Assembly (NCBI GenBank): GCA_029747015.1
Contig: JAKOGI010000428.1
Location: 129,501-193,500 of the forward strand
Direction of reading: 5' to 3'
Length of the DNA: 64,000 nt
Origin: Carnegiea gigantea
Taxonomy: Eukaryota; Streptophyta; Magnoliopsida; Caryophyllales; Cactaceae
Position 1 is the first letter of the stretch, and each line of letters begins with the position of its first letter. This document shows, piece by piece, positions 35,785 through 46,067 of this stretch. Below the pieces are notes generated by a model that did no database searches, was not told the origin of the DNA, and was given only the letters and a program-made list of their open reading frames with translations. The position numbers were made by a program, and so were the translations under genes.

Positions 35785-36321
35785 CGTTGGAATCAAATCA
35801 TGGACGTTGCAGTAGAATTGCCAGATTCCAGGGCTTGAAATAGGGGATTCAAGGCTTTCAACCAATGCTGAAAATCATCCTTTCCTTCGTTGGAGCAACG
35901 GTCACTTTCCTAAAGTTCTTTCAACCTCTTCAACATCATTTGGCTATAAATTAAGAGGTTTTTGCAGCTGGAGAAAGACGCACAAGTAAGAGGAAAGAGC
36001 AACAACATACACTTGCATACTTTGAGCTTCAAATTGCTCGTCACTTATTTGAGTGGTATTGTTCAATATTGTAATTAGGTGGGGTATAGAGTTGAAGGAT
36101 CAACTCTACCAACGACTTGTTAAAAGGTCAACTTTTAGTTTGGAACTTAGAGTAGGTGTACTCTAGAGTTGTGTAATCCCTCCTAATAAAATTGGGTTAA
36201 TCCTAGAGTTAAGAACTCTAGGTGGGGACTAAGCATGGTTGAGGCTAACCTCATTAACAATTACTCGTGTCTTGTCCACGTTTACTTTCCACATTTCTAT
36301 TTCGATTATTTTGAGACTAAT
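35785..36321 (+). repeat. 3' LTR of the outer element, first part
   Basis: It is homologous to 33838-34374 and begins with CG where the 5' copy has TG. It is interrupted after CTAAT (36317-36321), the target duplication of the inner copia, and continues at 41364-41427. Confidence 0.88.
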
Positions 36322-36555
36322 TGTTAGCAAGAATTAGTTAGTTAGTTATGCCACTTCAACACTGGTTGTTAAGTTGTTAGAAGTTTGTTACATTGGTTCT
36401 TTCTCTCCTCTTTTCTTGCATAATAAGTTGTATATAAACAGCATGTATTGAGCATCATGAATACATAGAATGAATTCCACTGGAAAGTTTCTCTCTCTCT
36501 TCCTCTAGCCTTCCACTTCTCTTATCTCCATAAATTCGAAATCTCCATGTTAACA
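36322..36555 (+). repeat. 5' LTR of the inner copia
   Basis: 234 bp, TGTTAGCAAG...CATGTTAACA, and the same as 41130-41363 as far as I can read. A TATA-like GTATATAAACAG near 36432 probably drives its transcript. Confidence 0.95.
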
Positions 36556-36567
36556 TGGTATCAGAGC
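36556..36567 (+). other. Primer-binding site of the inner copia
   Basis: TGGTATCAGAGC directly after the LTR, the usual plant copia primer site for initiator Met tRNA. Confidence 0.9.
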
Positions 36568-36709
36568 TCGGGATTCTCTGAAACTGCTTATTCCTTCATT
36601 TTTCAGTTTCAGAAACTCTATCCTGTTTTCACAAGAATCCATACAATCCTTATACAAATCTTTTATTGACATTCATTCACACATCCACTTCTTTTCTTCA
36701 AATCTGGAA

Positions 36710-39700
36710 ATGGCAACACCAAATACAGATATTCCAGCTGAAGATCTTGCTGAAGCATATCTTTTACATCCTTCAGATCATCCTGGCCTGCTGCTTGTAT
36801 CCACTGTCTTTGATGGAAACGGTTTTGGATCATGGAAGCGTGCAATGACAATTGCTCTATCCACCAAAAGCAAGCTCTACTTCATTGATGGAAGTCTTAC
36901 CAGACCTCAATCTTCCTCGTCAGATCTGAAGAAATGGATAAAGTGCAATGACATGGTAATGTCCTGGATCTTAAATGTCTTGGCTAAAAATATAGCAGAT
37001 AGTATCATATATGCCAAAACTGCTAGGCAGATGTGGATTGAATTAGAAGAACGATTTGGTCAAGTTAATGGTGCAAAATTATATCATGTTAAGAAAGAAT
37101 TGTGCACTGCTAGTCAGGGTACAGATGACATAGCATCATATTTCACAAAGGTGAAAAGTCTATGGGATGAATTAGATGATCTTGATGAAATACCTTCTTG
37201 TACTTGCTCTTCTGCTGAACAAATGCATAAAAGAGATCAAAACCAGAAATTATTGCAGTTTCTAATGGGACTGAATGAGGACTACAACGCTGTTAGAGGT
37301 AATATTCTTATGATGAGGCCTTTACCATCCATTAGTCAAGTCTACTCCATGTTAGTTCAAGAAGAAAAACAAAGAGAGATCAGGTCTGCTGGTCATTTTC
37401 TTGGTGATTCTGCTTCTTTGGCCGTTGAAGTGCACAAACCAAATCGTAACTACAAGATGGACAGAGTTGAAGGTAGGCTTGAAAACACTCCAAATAAATT
37501 TGAGAAGGCTGAGGGAAAGAGATCCGGTCTGTTCTGCAACTACTGTAAGAAACCTGGTCATTCCATTGATAAATGCTATAGGCTGCATGGTTTTCCACCA
37601 AATTTCAAATTCAAGAATTCAAGAAGGACAGCTGCCTTAGTGCAAGCTGGTGACCGAGACAGTTTGGTCTCTATTCCAGAATGCAAGACCTCTGGCTCAC
37701 AGAATGACCTTACAGTTCCAGGATTAACCAAAGAACAATCGAGTGAACTGATTGCTTTGCTCCAGAATGTCCAGGTTAACGAGACAGGGCTCAATGCTTC
37801 TCATTATGGCTCTTCAACAGCATTTACAAGCATGGCAGGTATAAACATTACTGGTTACAAACAGAATTTATGTCTATTATCTTCAATTACTGATTGGAAA
37901 GATACATGGATCATTGACACTGGGGCTAGTGATCATATGTGTCATAACAAAGATCTCTTCACTACTCTGACTAGTCTTTCCAGGCCCCTTGCTGTCACTT
38001 TACCTAATGGAAAAAGTGTGTCTGTTACCCATTCAGGAGTTGTCATGCTCAGTGGTGACTTGCTTTTACATGGGGTATTCTATATCCCCAGTTTCAGATA
38101 CAATTTGTTATCAGTAAGCAAACTATGTCATCAAGATGGATGCTATGTGGTTTTCACTCCCAAATGTTGCCTTCTGCAGGCCCCTTCAGTGAAGAGGCCT
38201 CAGGTTCTTGGTGAGCACTTTGGAGGTCTCTACTTGTTGCAGTCCAGTCATATGCTCAATAAAGAAGTTGCTGCTAATGGTTGCTGTTCTAAAAATTTTT
38301 CTCCAGCATTTAAAAGCTCTGCATATACAGCTAGAAATGTTTCAGATATTTTTTCCCTTTGGCATGCCAGATTGGGACATTTGCCTTTTGTCAAATTACA
38401 GGGTTTGGGACTATTGCCTTTTCATGGTTCTGTTGATGTAATAAAACAATGTCTGATTTGTTCTCAAGCTAGGCAACAAAGATTGCCTTTCCGCCCTAGT
38501 CAAATTCACTCTACACACATTTTTGAGCTCATTCACATTGATTTATGGGGTCCTTATCGTGTTCAAACATACAATGGTTACAAGTATTTTTGACCATAGT
38601 TGATGATTATAGTCGAACTACTTGGACACATCTTTTGACCACCAAGAGTAATGCTATGCCTGTAATTAAAGCCTTTGTAGAGATGGTCAGTACTCAATTC
38701 AATACAAAGGTGCAGACCATCAGGTCTGACAATGCACTAGAACTTGGCCTTGCCAAAGAAATCACAGAATATTTTATGGTCAAAGGGATCCTGCATCAGA
38801 CCAGTTGTGTAGGAACACCACAACAAAACGGTGTGGTTGAAAGAAAGCATAAGCACCTGCTTGAGACTTCTAGGGCTCTCTTGTTCCATTCTGGCCTACC
38901 TATCAAGTATTGGGGGGAATGTGTCTTAACTGCCACTCACCTCATCAACAGATTTCCCTCCAAAGTTCTTAAGGGTTTGAGTCCTTTCTATTTGCTGTTT
39001 GGTCAGAAGCCAAGTTATGATCACCTTCGAGTATTTGGAAGCCTCTGTTATGTCTCTACTTTGAAATCTGGCAGAGACAAATTCCAGGCTAGGGCTGTTC
39101 CATGTGTATTTTTAGGATACCCTTTTGGACAAAAGGCTTACAAGGTGTTGAATCTTGAAACACATCAAGTTTTCACCACCAGAGATGTGATTTTTCACGA
39201 AAAAATACTTCCTTATCGTCATATCTCAGTCAATAATGGCCTCCCAATATTTCCTAGTCCCAGTTCTTATGGGTATCCAGACCCTGAAGGCCTTTCAGAT
39301 TCCTTCCCGGCTACTAATGCAGAACATGTGCAAGATACTATTTCTAGTTCTCCAATATCCACTCCAGACGGCAATTCTTCTTCTCAGTACACCAGAAAAT
39401 CCAACAGGCCTCACAAGACTCCTACCTATCTTTCAGAGTATGTTTGCAGCAATGTTATGATAGACTCCTCCAAGCAGTTTAGCTGTCCCAACACAGTCAC
39501 TTCTTTGTGTTGCAATGTCACCTCAGTAGATCCGGACTCTTTGCCATCACAAGCTACTATTTTATTTCAGCACTTAGACTCCTACAAGGAGCCTAGTTCT
39601 TATGAAGAAGCTTACACAAAACCAGAATGGCAGGAGGCCATGAACAAGGAGTTTGAGGCTCTTCAAGCCAACAACACTTGGGAACTAGTTACTCTTCCTG

Positions 39701-41145
39701 TAGGCAAAAAGCCTATAAGTTGTAAATGGGTATATAAGGTTAAATACAAGGCTGATGGTAGCCTTGAAAGATGCAAAGCCAGACTTGTCATACGTGGATT
39801 TACACAAAAGGAAGGAGTCGACTACACAGAGACATTCTCTCCTGTTGTTAAGATGACTACAATACGAAGCCTCATTGCAACTGCAGTAAAGAAAAAGTGG
39901 CCTATCTTCCAAATGGACGTTAATAATGCATTTTTACATGGCGATTTATATGAGGATATCTACATGAAACCTCCACAGGGACTTGCTGTTTCTTCTGGCA
40001 GCATCGTTTGCAAGCTTAAGAAATCTTTGTATGGTCTCAAACAAGCCTCTCGACAATGGTATGCTAAACTCTCTGATACTTTGAGGGATATTGGTTTTCA
40101 GCATTCCAAAAATGATTACTCATTGTTTTACAAACAGCAAGGACAATCCATTGTTCTCCTCGCAGTTTATGTAGATGACATAGTTGTCACAGGCAATAAT
40201 TCCTCAGAAATTGCAGCATTAAAGACTTTCCTTAATGATAAATTCAAGATTAAGGATCTGGGTGAGCTGAATTATTTTCTGGGGATGGAAGTGGTTCAGG
40301 TTCCCAATGGTACTGTTCTCACACAAAGAAAATTTGCTATGGACCTTTTGAAGGAATTTCACTGTGATATGCTTCCAGCTACTACCTGTCCTTTGGGACC
40401 CCTATCTAAAGTTCCTCCTACTGAAGACAGCCTTGCTGATATTACTAACTACAGAAAGCTTGTGGGGAAGCTCAACTATCTCACCAATACTAGACCCGAC
40501 ATTGCATTTTCAGTACAATACCTCAGCCAATTCCTTCAGGCACCCACAGTGTCTCATTGGAATGCAGCATTACATACCTTGCGATACATTAAAAGGGATC
40601 CTTCCCAAGGTCTATTTTTCAATAATAGAGAGGTTTACAACTTGGAAGCTTTTTGTGACTCTGATTGGGCTCAGTGTCCTTGCACTCGAAGGTCTGTCAG
40701 TGGTTATTTCATTATGATGGGAGGAAGTCCCATCTCCTGGAAATCCAAGAAGCAGCCCACTGTGGCTCTCTCCTCTGCAGAGGCAGAATATAGATCAATG
40801 AGGGCTGTCACTGCCGAGCTCTCTTGGCTAACCAGACTCCTTTCTGAGCTTCAAGTTCCCTCTATTGTCCCTGTTCCTATCAGAAGTGACAGCCAAGCCG
40901 CTATTTACATTGCTAAAAATCCTGTTTATCATGAGAGAACCAAGCACATAGAGCTGGACTGTCATTTCGTTCGAGAGAAGCTTCATAAAGGCTTGATTTC
41001 TTTCTCTTACATCAAGACCAAAGAACAGCTTGCCGACATTTTTACCAAATCTCTTCCTGGCTTACAACACCACTATCTGCTTGGCAAGTTGGGGGTTTCC
41101 TCTGATACACCCTCCAACTTGAGGGTGGGTGTTAGCAAGAATTAG
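36710..41145 (+). CDS. copia gag-pol polyprotein, interrupted by one frameshift
   Basis: Domains in order: gag (residues about 20-240), CCHC zinc knuckle (CNYCKKPGHSIDKC, near 37535), aspartic protease (WIIDTGASDHMC, near 37910), GAG-pre-integrase (LWHARLGHL...CLICSQ, near 38360-38460), then integrase core (TIVDDYSRTTW, TIRSDNALE, GTPQQNGVVERKHKHL), reverse transcriptase (WELVTLP, FQMDVNNAFLHGDLYEDIY, YGLKQASRQW, YVDDIVVTG) and RNase H (FCDSDWAQCPCTRRSVSGY, ALSSAEAEYRSM). The first frame stops at 38591-38593 inside a T5 run; the second frame carries on from there to 41145, ending just inside the right LTR. It is otherwise free of stops. The slip is either real inactivation or a base-calling error. 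Confidence 0.95.
41121..41129 (+). other. Polypurine tract of the inner copia
   Basis: GAGGGTGGG directly before the right LTR, the expected plus-strand priming site, although it holds one T. Confidence 0.75.
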
Positions 41146-41363
41146 TTAGTTAGTTATGCCACTTCAACACTGGTTGTTAAGTTGTTAGAAGTTTGTTACA
41201 TTGGTTCTTTCTCTCCTCTTTTCTTGCATAATAAGTTGTATATAAACAGCATGTATTGAGCATCATGAATACATAGAATGAATTCCACTGGAAAGTTTCT
41301 CTCTCTCTTCCTCTAGCCTTCCACTTCTCTTATCTCCATAAATTCGAAATCTCCATGTTAACA
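41130..41363 (+). repeat. 3' LTR of the inner copia
   Basis: 234 bp, matching 36322-36555, followed by the CTAAT duplication. Confidence 0.95.
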
Positions 41364-41427
41364 CTAATTCATCACCCTATTCACACCCTCCTCTAAGGCG
41401 CTCTAACTAGCCAAAATCGGGCCAACA
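41364..41427 (+). repeat. 3' LTR of the outer element, last part
   Basis: It resumes with CTAAT and ends AATCGGGCCAACA, matching the end of the 5' LTR at 34375-34434. Confidence 0.85.
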
Positions 41428-41584
41428 CTAGCATCAAGAAGTAAGATGGGAATGAAGTTCTTCGTAAATTGAATTTCAAGTTTGATTCTCTCCTTCCCTT
41501 CGTCAGATTGCACTTATTTGTTCTGTGTAACTGTAAATAATGATAATTTATTTCTCAAAATAGAATACCATACAAGAGTGGTCA

Positions 41585-42610
41585 ACAAACATTAAGGCAT
41601 TCTATGAACTGCACCTCCGATTTGTTTCAGTTATTCGGACAACAGATGGTATTGTCAGTCTCCTTGTTGATCGATGTGCTGAATCTGATCCAGACAAGGA
41701 AGCAAGAAAGTTTGCCTGTCTAGCTATAAGACTTACTAACCCTCTTTGAGATTCATGGTTTAAGTGCACATTTTGATCCACCTTCACTACACCAGGTTAA
41801 AATATTACAATTGAAGTGTTGTCAGTATTCTGATCTACGAATGCCTCTTTCTCGCAACTCTCTGCCTCATATTGCAAATGCAGCGTACGATGTATGAACA
41901 CCTTGGAAGGTCCATACCTTAGCCGTGACATCTGCTGCTTTCACCTGGGCAGGATATGACAAAGGCAAATGCCGCTGGTGCACTGAGTAATCCTGTTTGC
42001 CACTCTGGCATCCAAGATCTGTGAAGATATAGTTTCCAATGTGCTATTCAGGTATCTTGATTCAAAACCAATCATCCATCATAGTTGTTTGGACAAACCA
42101 AAACAAACCAGACCAAAACCCCATGTATCCTATCTAGTTTGCGAGGTCAGATGTTTGCAAGCTTATACTTAATTCAACTGCATTTGAGATGTTTTCTTTG
42201 TAGCATAAGTTAAAAACCTTATGAATGGGACATTTTGCTTAATCTAAAACTGAATTGCCTAAACATGACTTGCTTTCCACAATTGGACAAGAGTAGCTCT
42301 GACATAAGTTACATTTGCGCGACTGCTTCAATTGATGAATATTACTTGCAAATCTGCATGAAAACTTGCAGGCATTACTCCAAGTGGTGTTGGAATACAC
42401 CATGCTAGCTGGTAACCTCCCAAGAAAATGGTGCAGAAAACGAGTCTCCATTAAGAATAGTTCTCATTGCTTTGTCGAAGATGTGTGCACACATTCGGCT
42501 GGCAGACATCTGTTTCGATCATCAGAGATGTCCCCGGTGATAAAGCAGCGTCGACAATCACTGACTCAACCATCGCAGAAGTTGAAACAAGCATCTCTCT
42601 TATATGATAC
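41585..42610 (+). pseudogene. Decayed fragment resembling the ARM-repeat part of the TWO-IN-ONE/FUSED kinase
   Basis: Separate blocks on the plus strand read, in order, like the C-terminal armadillo region of the plant FUSED kinase TIO: KAFYELHLRFVSVIRTTDGI and LLVDRCAESDPDKEARKFAC (41585-41749), NSLPHIANAAY (near 41856), TKANAAGALSNPVCHSG (near 41957-42010), CEDIVS (42020-42037, one frame over), PLRIVLIALSKMCAH (near 42449-42494), then SEMSPVIKQRRQSL. Stops (41747, 42018) and frame changes break it. The blocks are spaced by non-coding DNA, including an acceptor-like TTGCAGGC near 42367, so introns seem to be kept and the copy looks like a DNA-level duplicate. No kinase domain is present. TIO acts in the phragmoplast during cytokinesis. 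Family memory, not a search, supports this call. Confidence 0.6.
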
Positions 42611-43400
42611 GGCTAATGGAGTTTCAAAAACCCTCTCTGGCCAATGCTGCTATGGATTGTACTGCCCTACCTATACGCTTGAAATGCAAACCGACGATGC
42701 TGCCCATTTTTTTGTGTGGGCTCAATCAGTTGATTTAGTTCTATGTGGTACTCCCTATGATTGGAATAAATGACTAGTACTGGCTAAATAAGCTTAAGCT
42801 GGTTTGATGTATGCCTATGACTGTCATGATATCCATGTTTGTAATAGTAATAATATCACCTCATTTTTAAAGGGTCAATTTTTAGGGTGCTTTTTTTAAC
42901 CGTTAAAAAAGTTAAAATGTTGATATTGAGCACATAAATATGGCTCTCTTCAACCCCAAAAAGGGGGGGGGGGAAGAGTGGCTATCAACTCTAGAAACCA
43001 GAATTGTCGGTATAAGTATAACTTGTAAATCTTATATGGTACATACAATCATACTGCTCCTTATTTTACTTAAACTATACTTGGCAAAACTAAGAGGAAA
43101 CCTGAAATCTGAATGATCCGGCCCAACAAAACTTAACCTGAAACTCAAGATAGGTTTATCTAAAAGTCGACTTAAATTTTGCAACGAAACATACATGACT
43201 CAAAATTTTCTACAAAGTTACTTTTTTTTTTTAGCACGACAATTTTTTTGACCAAGCATCACTTGATTCAGGGCCAATCTAAACAAAAATATCATCTGAT
43301 ACAAAACATGATTGGATATATATACCTGAACTGAATGACCCGTTTGATGGGCTAAGGCTCACAGCCGTTTTCCTTTGAAGGACGGTGTATAAAGTATAAA
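42611..43400. other. Intergenic DNA without a gene
   Basis: No coding signal, only AT-rich DNA and a poly-G run near 42965-42974. Confidence 0.55.
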
Positions 43401-43539
43401 CAATGCAAGTAATTAATTCAGAGCAGCCGGCCACGTTGAAATTGAGGCTTGAATTAGTAGGCCGACCAACTTGTAATAAGGATGATCCATTTCAAAAGTC
43501 AAACAGGCCCAAAAAAATTAAAAAAAATAAAAAAGGGAT

Positions 43540-44824
43540 TTCTTCTTTTCTTGCTTTCTTTAAAATTGAGCCTCATCTTCCCCCTTCAGCTGTTGCCTCT
43601 GCTTTTTCTTTTTCTGGAATTCTGTATTCCCTCTTCCAGTCAGAGCGCAAGGTAATCCCTTGGCAATAAACCCTTTTCTTTGCTTCACCCCAAATGCCAT
43701 TTCTGCTATGAATTTGCAATGCCCAGATCTTAAAACAATCAATGGACTTGTAGGGATTTGCTCAATCGACTGTTGAATTTCAATTAGCCATTTTGATGGT
43801 TCTGGTCAACCTGGGTCCGAAAGAAAATAGAGGAGAATTTGCCGGGTAAGTCAGTTTAAACTTGCGAGAATTTGATTTGTTTGCATTTGTGCTGCGAATT
43901 TGAATCTGGAGCCTGTTAAACCTGGATTATATGGAGGAATTTCTTCGGTAGAAACTTGGCATTGACGAATAAAGATTTGTGATTGATTGTTAATAAAATG
44001 TTGTTGTCTGATTTGTGCTCGGATTTGATCCTCTGTTTGTTCTGATGACTTGGGCTTGAGTTCGATCAGATGGGTTTCTATACGGCAGACTGGGCACCCT
44101 GATTTTCCTCTGAAGTCGAGACTTTTATTGTTTAATGTAGTTTCAAATAATGTAATTTGGAAGGGTGCTGTACACAGGGAGAAAATTCTAGGGTTAATAT
44201 TCTGCCTGAAAGAGTCTTTCTTGTTGACTTGTTATTTCAGCAAGAGAAATGGTCCAAATATCTGTTTACTCGTTTGTGTAGTTTGTCTTGTAGTCTTATT
44301 TCTGAGCTGCTTGCACGTTGGAATATCCAAATCTCTTCCATTTCATCTGATTAATTGACCATTTCTCTGGGTAAGTTCGGGTGTCATCATAAGGTTGAGT
44401 AGCAACTACATTTAAGCAAAGTCACTCATCATACAATGATGTTCTGTCATCAACTCTTTAAACTCTCTTCTTGTGATGAATTTGGTTCATATTGGGCCTG
44501 TGTTTTTGGCTTGCTGGTCAAATCATATGCTCTGGCTTTCAATTAATTGCCTGAGTTTTGCAGTTTTGCTGTTATCTGTATATGCCCTTGTAGGAAATTC
44601 TGATTGATTAATGGGACAACTCAATTTTTGTACTTGGATCAATGATTCGAGGTGCTATATAGTTTTCAGATGTTCTGTAAGATGCCAATGTATACCTTGC
44701 TTATTTGTTGTGGATGCTGGTCTAAGGAGTTGCTGATGGAATGACTAATTTTCCTTCTCCTCTGTTGATTTAAATGGCAATCCAGGGGCAAGTTTAGCTG
44801 GTTTTCTTCTTAGCTGCGCCTGCA
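43540..44824 (+). promoter_or_regulatory. Promoter and possible intron-bearing 5' leader of the alpha/beta-hydrolase gene
   Basis: No coding frame fits the gene here. A donor-like CAAGGTAATC at 43648-43657 after pyrimidine-rich DNA, and an acceptor-like TTCTTCTTAG just before the start codon, suggest a 5'-UTR intron of about 1.1 kb. A transcript is needed to confirm it. Confidence 0.35.
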
Positions 44825-46067
44825 ATGCTAAGCCGATGGGTTGATCCCTGTGCCAGGGATTCATTTCATATAGTTGGTCCCGTGCACATCAATCCTGTTG
44901 ATTGGTAAATGTTCAAGCTCTAACTGATTTATTATGTTGAATAAGTATCAAGGCCATTAGGTTATAACACCTTCCCGCCTCCCCTCCTCTTCCCCAAACT
45001 CCCAGCGGAAAAAAGATTATCGATAAATTAATCCTTTTTAGGCTGGTTTAAATCCCAAATGGGGAATGCTTAAAATAAGCGTACTATTCTTGTTGGTTTG
45101 TGATAGGAGCTTACCTGAGCACAGGAGAGCTGTTGCAGCGAGCTTGGTGAGAGGGGTATGTGTCTTAGAACGCTGTGGGACATTTGAAGATCTGGCTCCC
45201 ATGTGGTGGGAATTCTTCCACTTTCAGCTTCTGGAAACCCTTAGGGACCCTGATGATTCCTCCATTTTTGGGGCCATTTTCCAATACAAACATTTTCCCC
45301 AGTATCGTAGCCAAAATGTGCCTCGATATATAATTGCTTTTCGAGGCACTCTCATAAGACGACGTACATGTACTAGTGACATCAAGTTGGATATCCGGGT
45401 ACTCCTGCATCGCCTATGTGTGAGTTCGCGGTATCAAGTAGCCATACAAGCCGTGGAGAACATGGTGGCTAAACACGGGCATTCAAATATGTGGTTAGCT
45501 GGGCATTCATTAGGGTCAGCAATAGCCTTACAGGTGGGAAAGGATATGGCAAGGAAAGAGAATTTCTTAGAGACATATCTCTTCAACCCTCCATTTCCCA
45601 TCACACCCATAGAGAGAGTAAGGAGCCAAAGATTGAAGGATAGTCTACGCTATGCACGCAGTTTCATAACAGCTAGGCTTGCAACTGCTGTGAAGCGCAG
45701 TGAGCTGCTTGATAGAGATGATCAGTATGATGCTAATTTTGTCAAGCTGTCTTCATGGATTCCTCACTTGTTTGTGAACCCTGGTGACCCTCTTTGTTCA
45801 GAGTATATTGGGTATTTCGAGCACAGGGAGAAGATGGTGGCAATGGGAGCTGCGCCCATCGAAAGGGTTGCATCCCAGAACTCATTGGTAAGTTTAGTGT
45901 CATGGGCAATTGGGAAATTGATCGAGCCAACACATCTGATCCCTTCGGCCTATCTTGCCATTAATCGAAGTTCTTCTGATCAGGGGACTTTCAAACAAGC
46001 TCACTGTATCAATCAATGGTGGAAGGCAAAACAAGACCTTGAGTTCAAACTCTACCAGCTAAGTTGA
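44825..46067 (+). CDS. Alpha/beta-hydrolase, class 3 lipase-like (At4g10955 type)
   Basis: Two coding exons, 44825-44904 and 45107-46067, giving 346 residues. The junction TG|G makes the Trp of PVDW. Exon 1 reads MLSRWVDPCARDSFHIVGPV, the family start; reading on from the Met at 45066 would use intron sequence, so I rejected that start. The nucleophile elbow is GHSLG (residues 159-163, Ser 161). Other family blocks are EHRRAVAASLVRGVCVLER, WWEFFHFQLL, RYIIAFRGTL, YLFNPPFP, WIPHLFVNPGDPLCSEYIGY and HLIPSAYLAIN. Annotations often call this group GDSL esterase/lipase At4g10955, but the fold is lipase class 3-like. No signal peptide is seen. The true substrate is unknown. Confidence 0.93.

Larger units (their letters stand above)
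36322..41363 (+). mobile_element. Young full-length Ty1/copia retrotransposon, 5,042 bp, nested in the outer element's 3' LTR
   Basis: Two 234-bp LTRs (36322-36555 and 41130-41363) read as identical. The 5-bp target duplication CTAAT is exact (36317-36321 and 41364-41368). A PBS TGGTATCAGAGC, complementary to initiator Met tRNA, abuts the left LTR (36556-36567), and a short polypurine tract abuts the right one. The internal gag-pol frame is whole but for one slip. Matching LTRs imply a recent insertion. Confidence 0.97.
33838..41427 (+). mobile_element. Outer Ty1/copia-type element, pol-less derivative, split by a nested copia
   Basis: Two long direct repeats flank an internal region of about 1.35 kb. 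The 5' LTR is 33838-34434; the 3' LTR runs 35785-36321 and resumes at 41364-41427 after the nested insertion. A PBS-like TGGTATCAGAG (34437-34447) follows the 5' LTR. Only gag-like coding is left, so the element could move only with help from another. The LTRs differ at about thirty positions by eye, which marks it as much older than the inner element. No convincing target duplication was found. Confidence 0.88.

Noticed and set aside
45066..45106. Upstream Met at 45066 as the start of the hydrolase
   Set aside because: Those codons are intron sequence ending in TGATAG; the family N-terminus is in exon 44825-44904, joined in phase.
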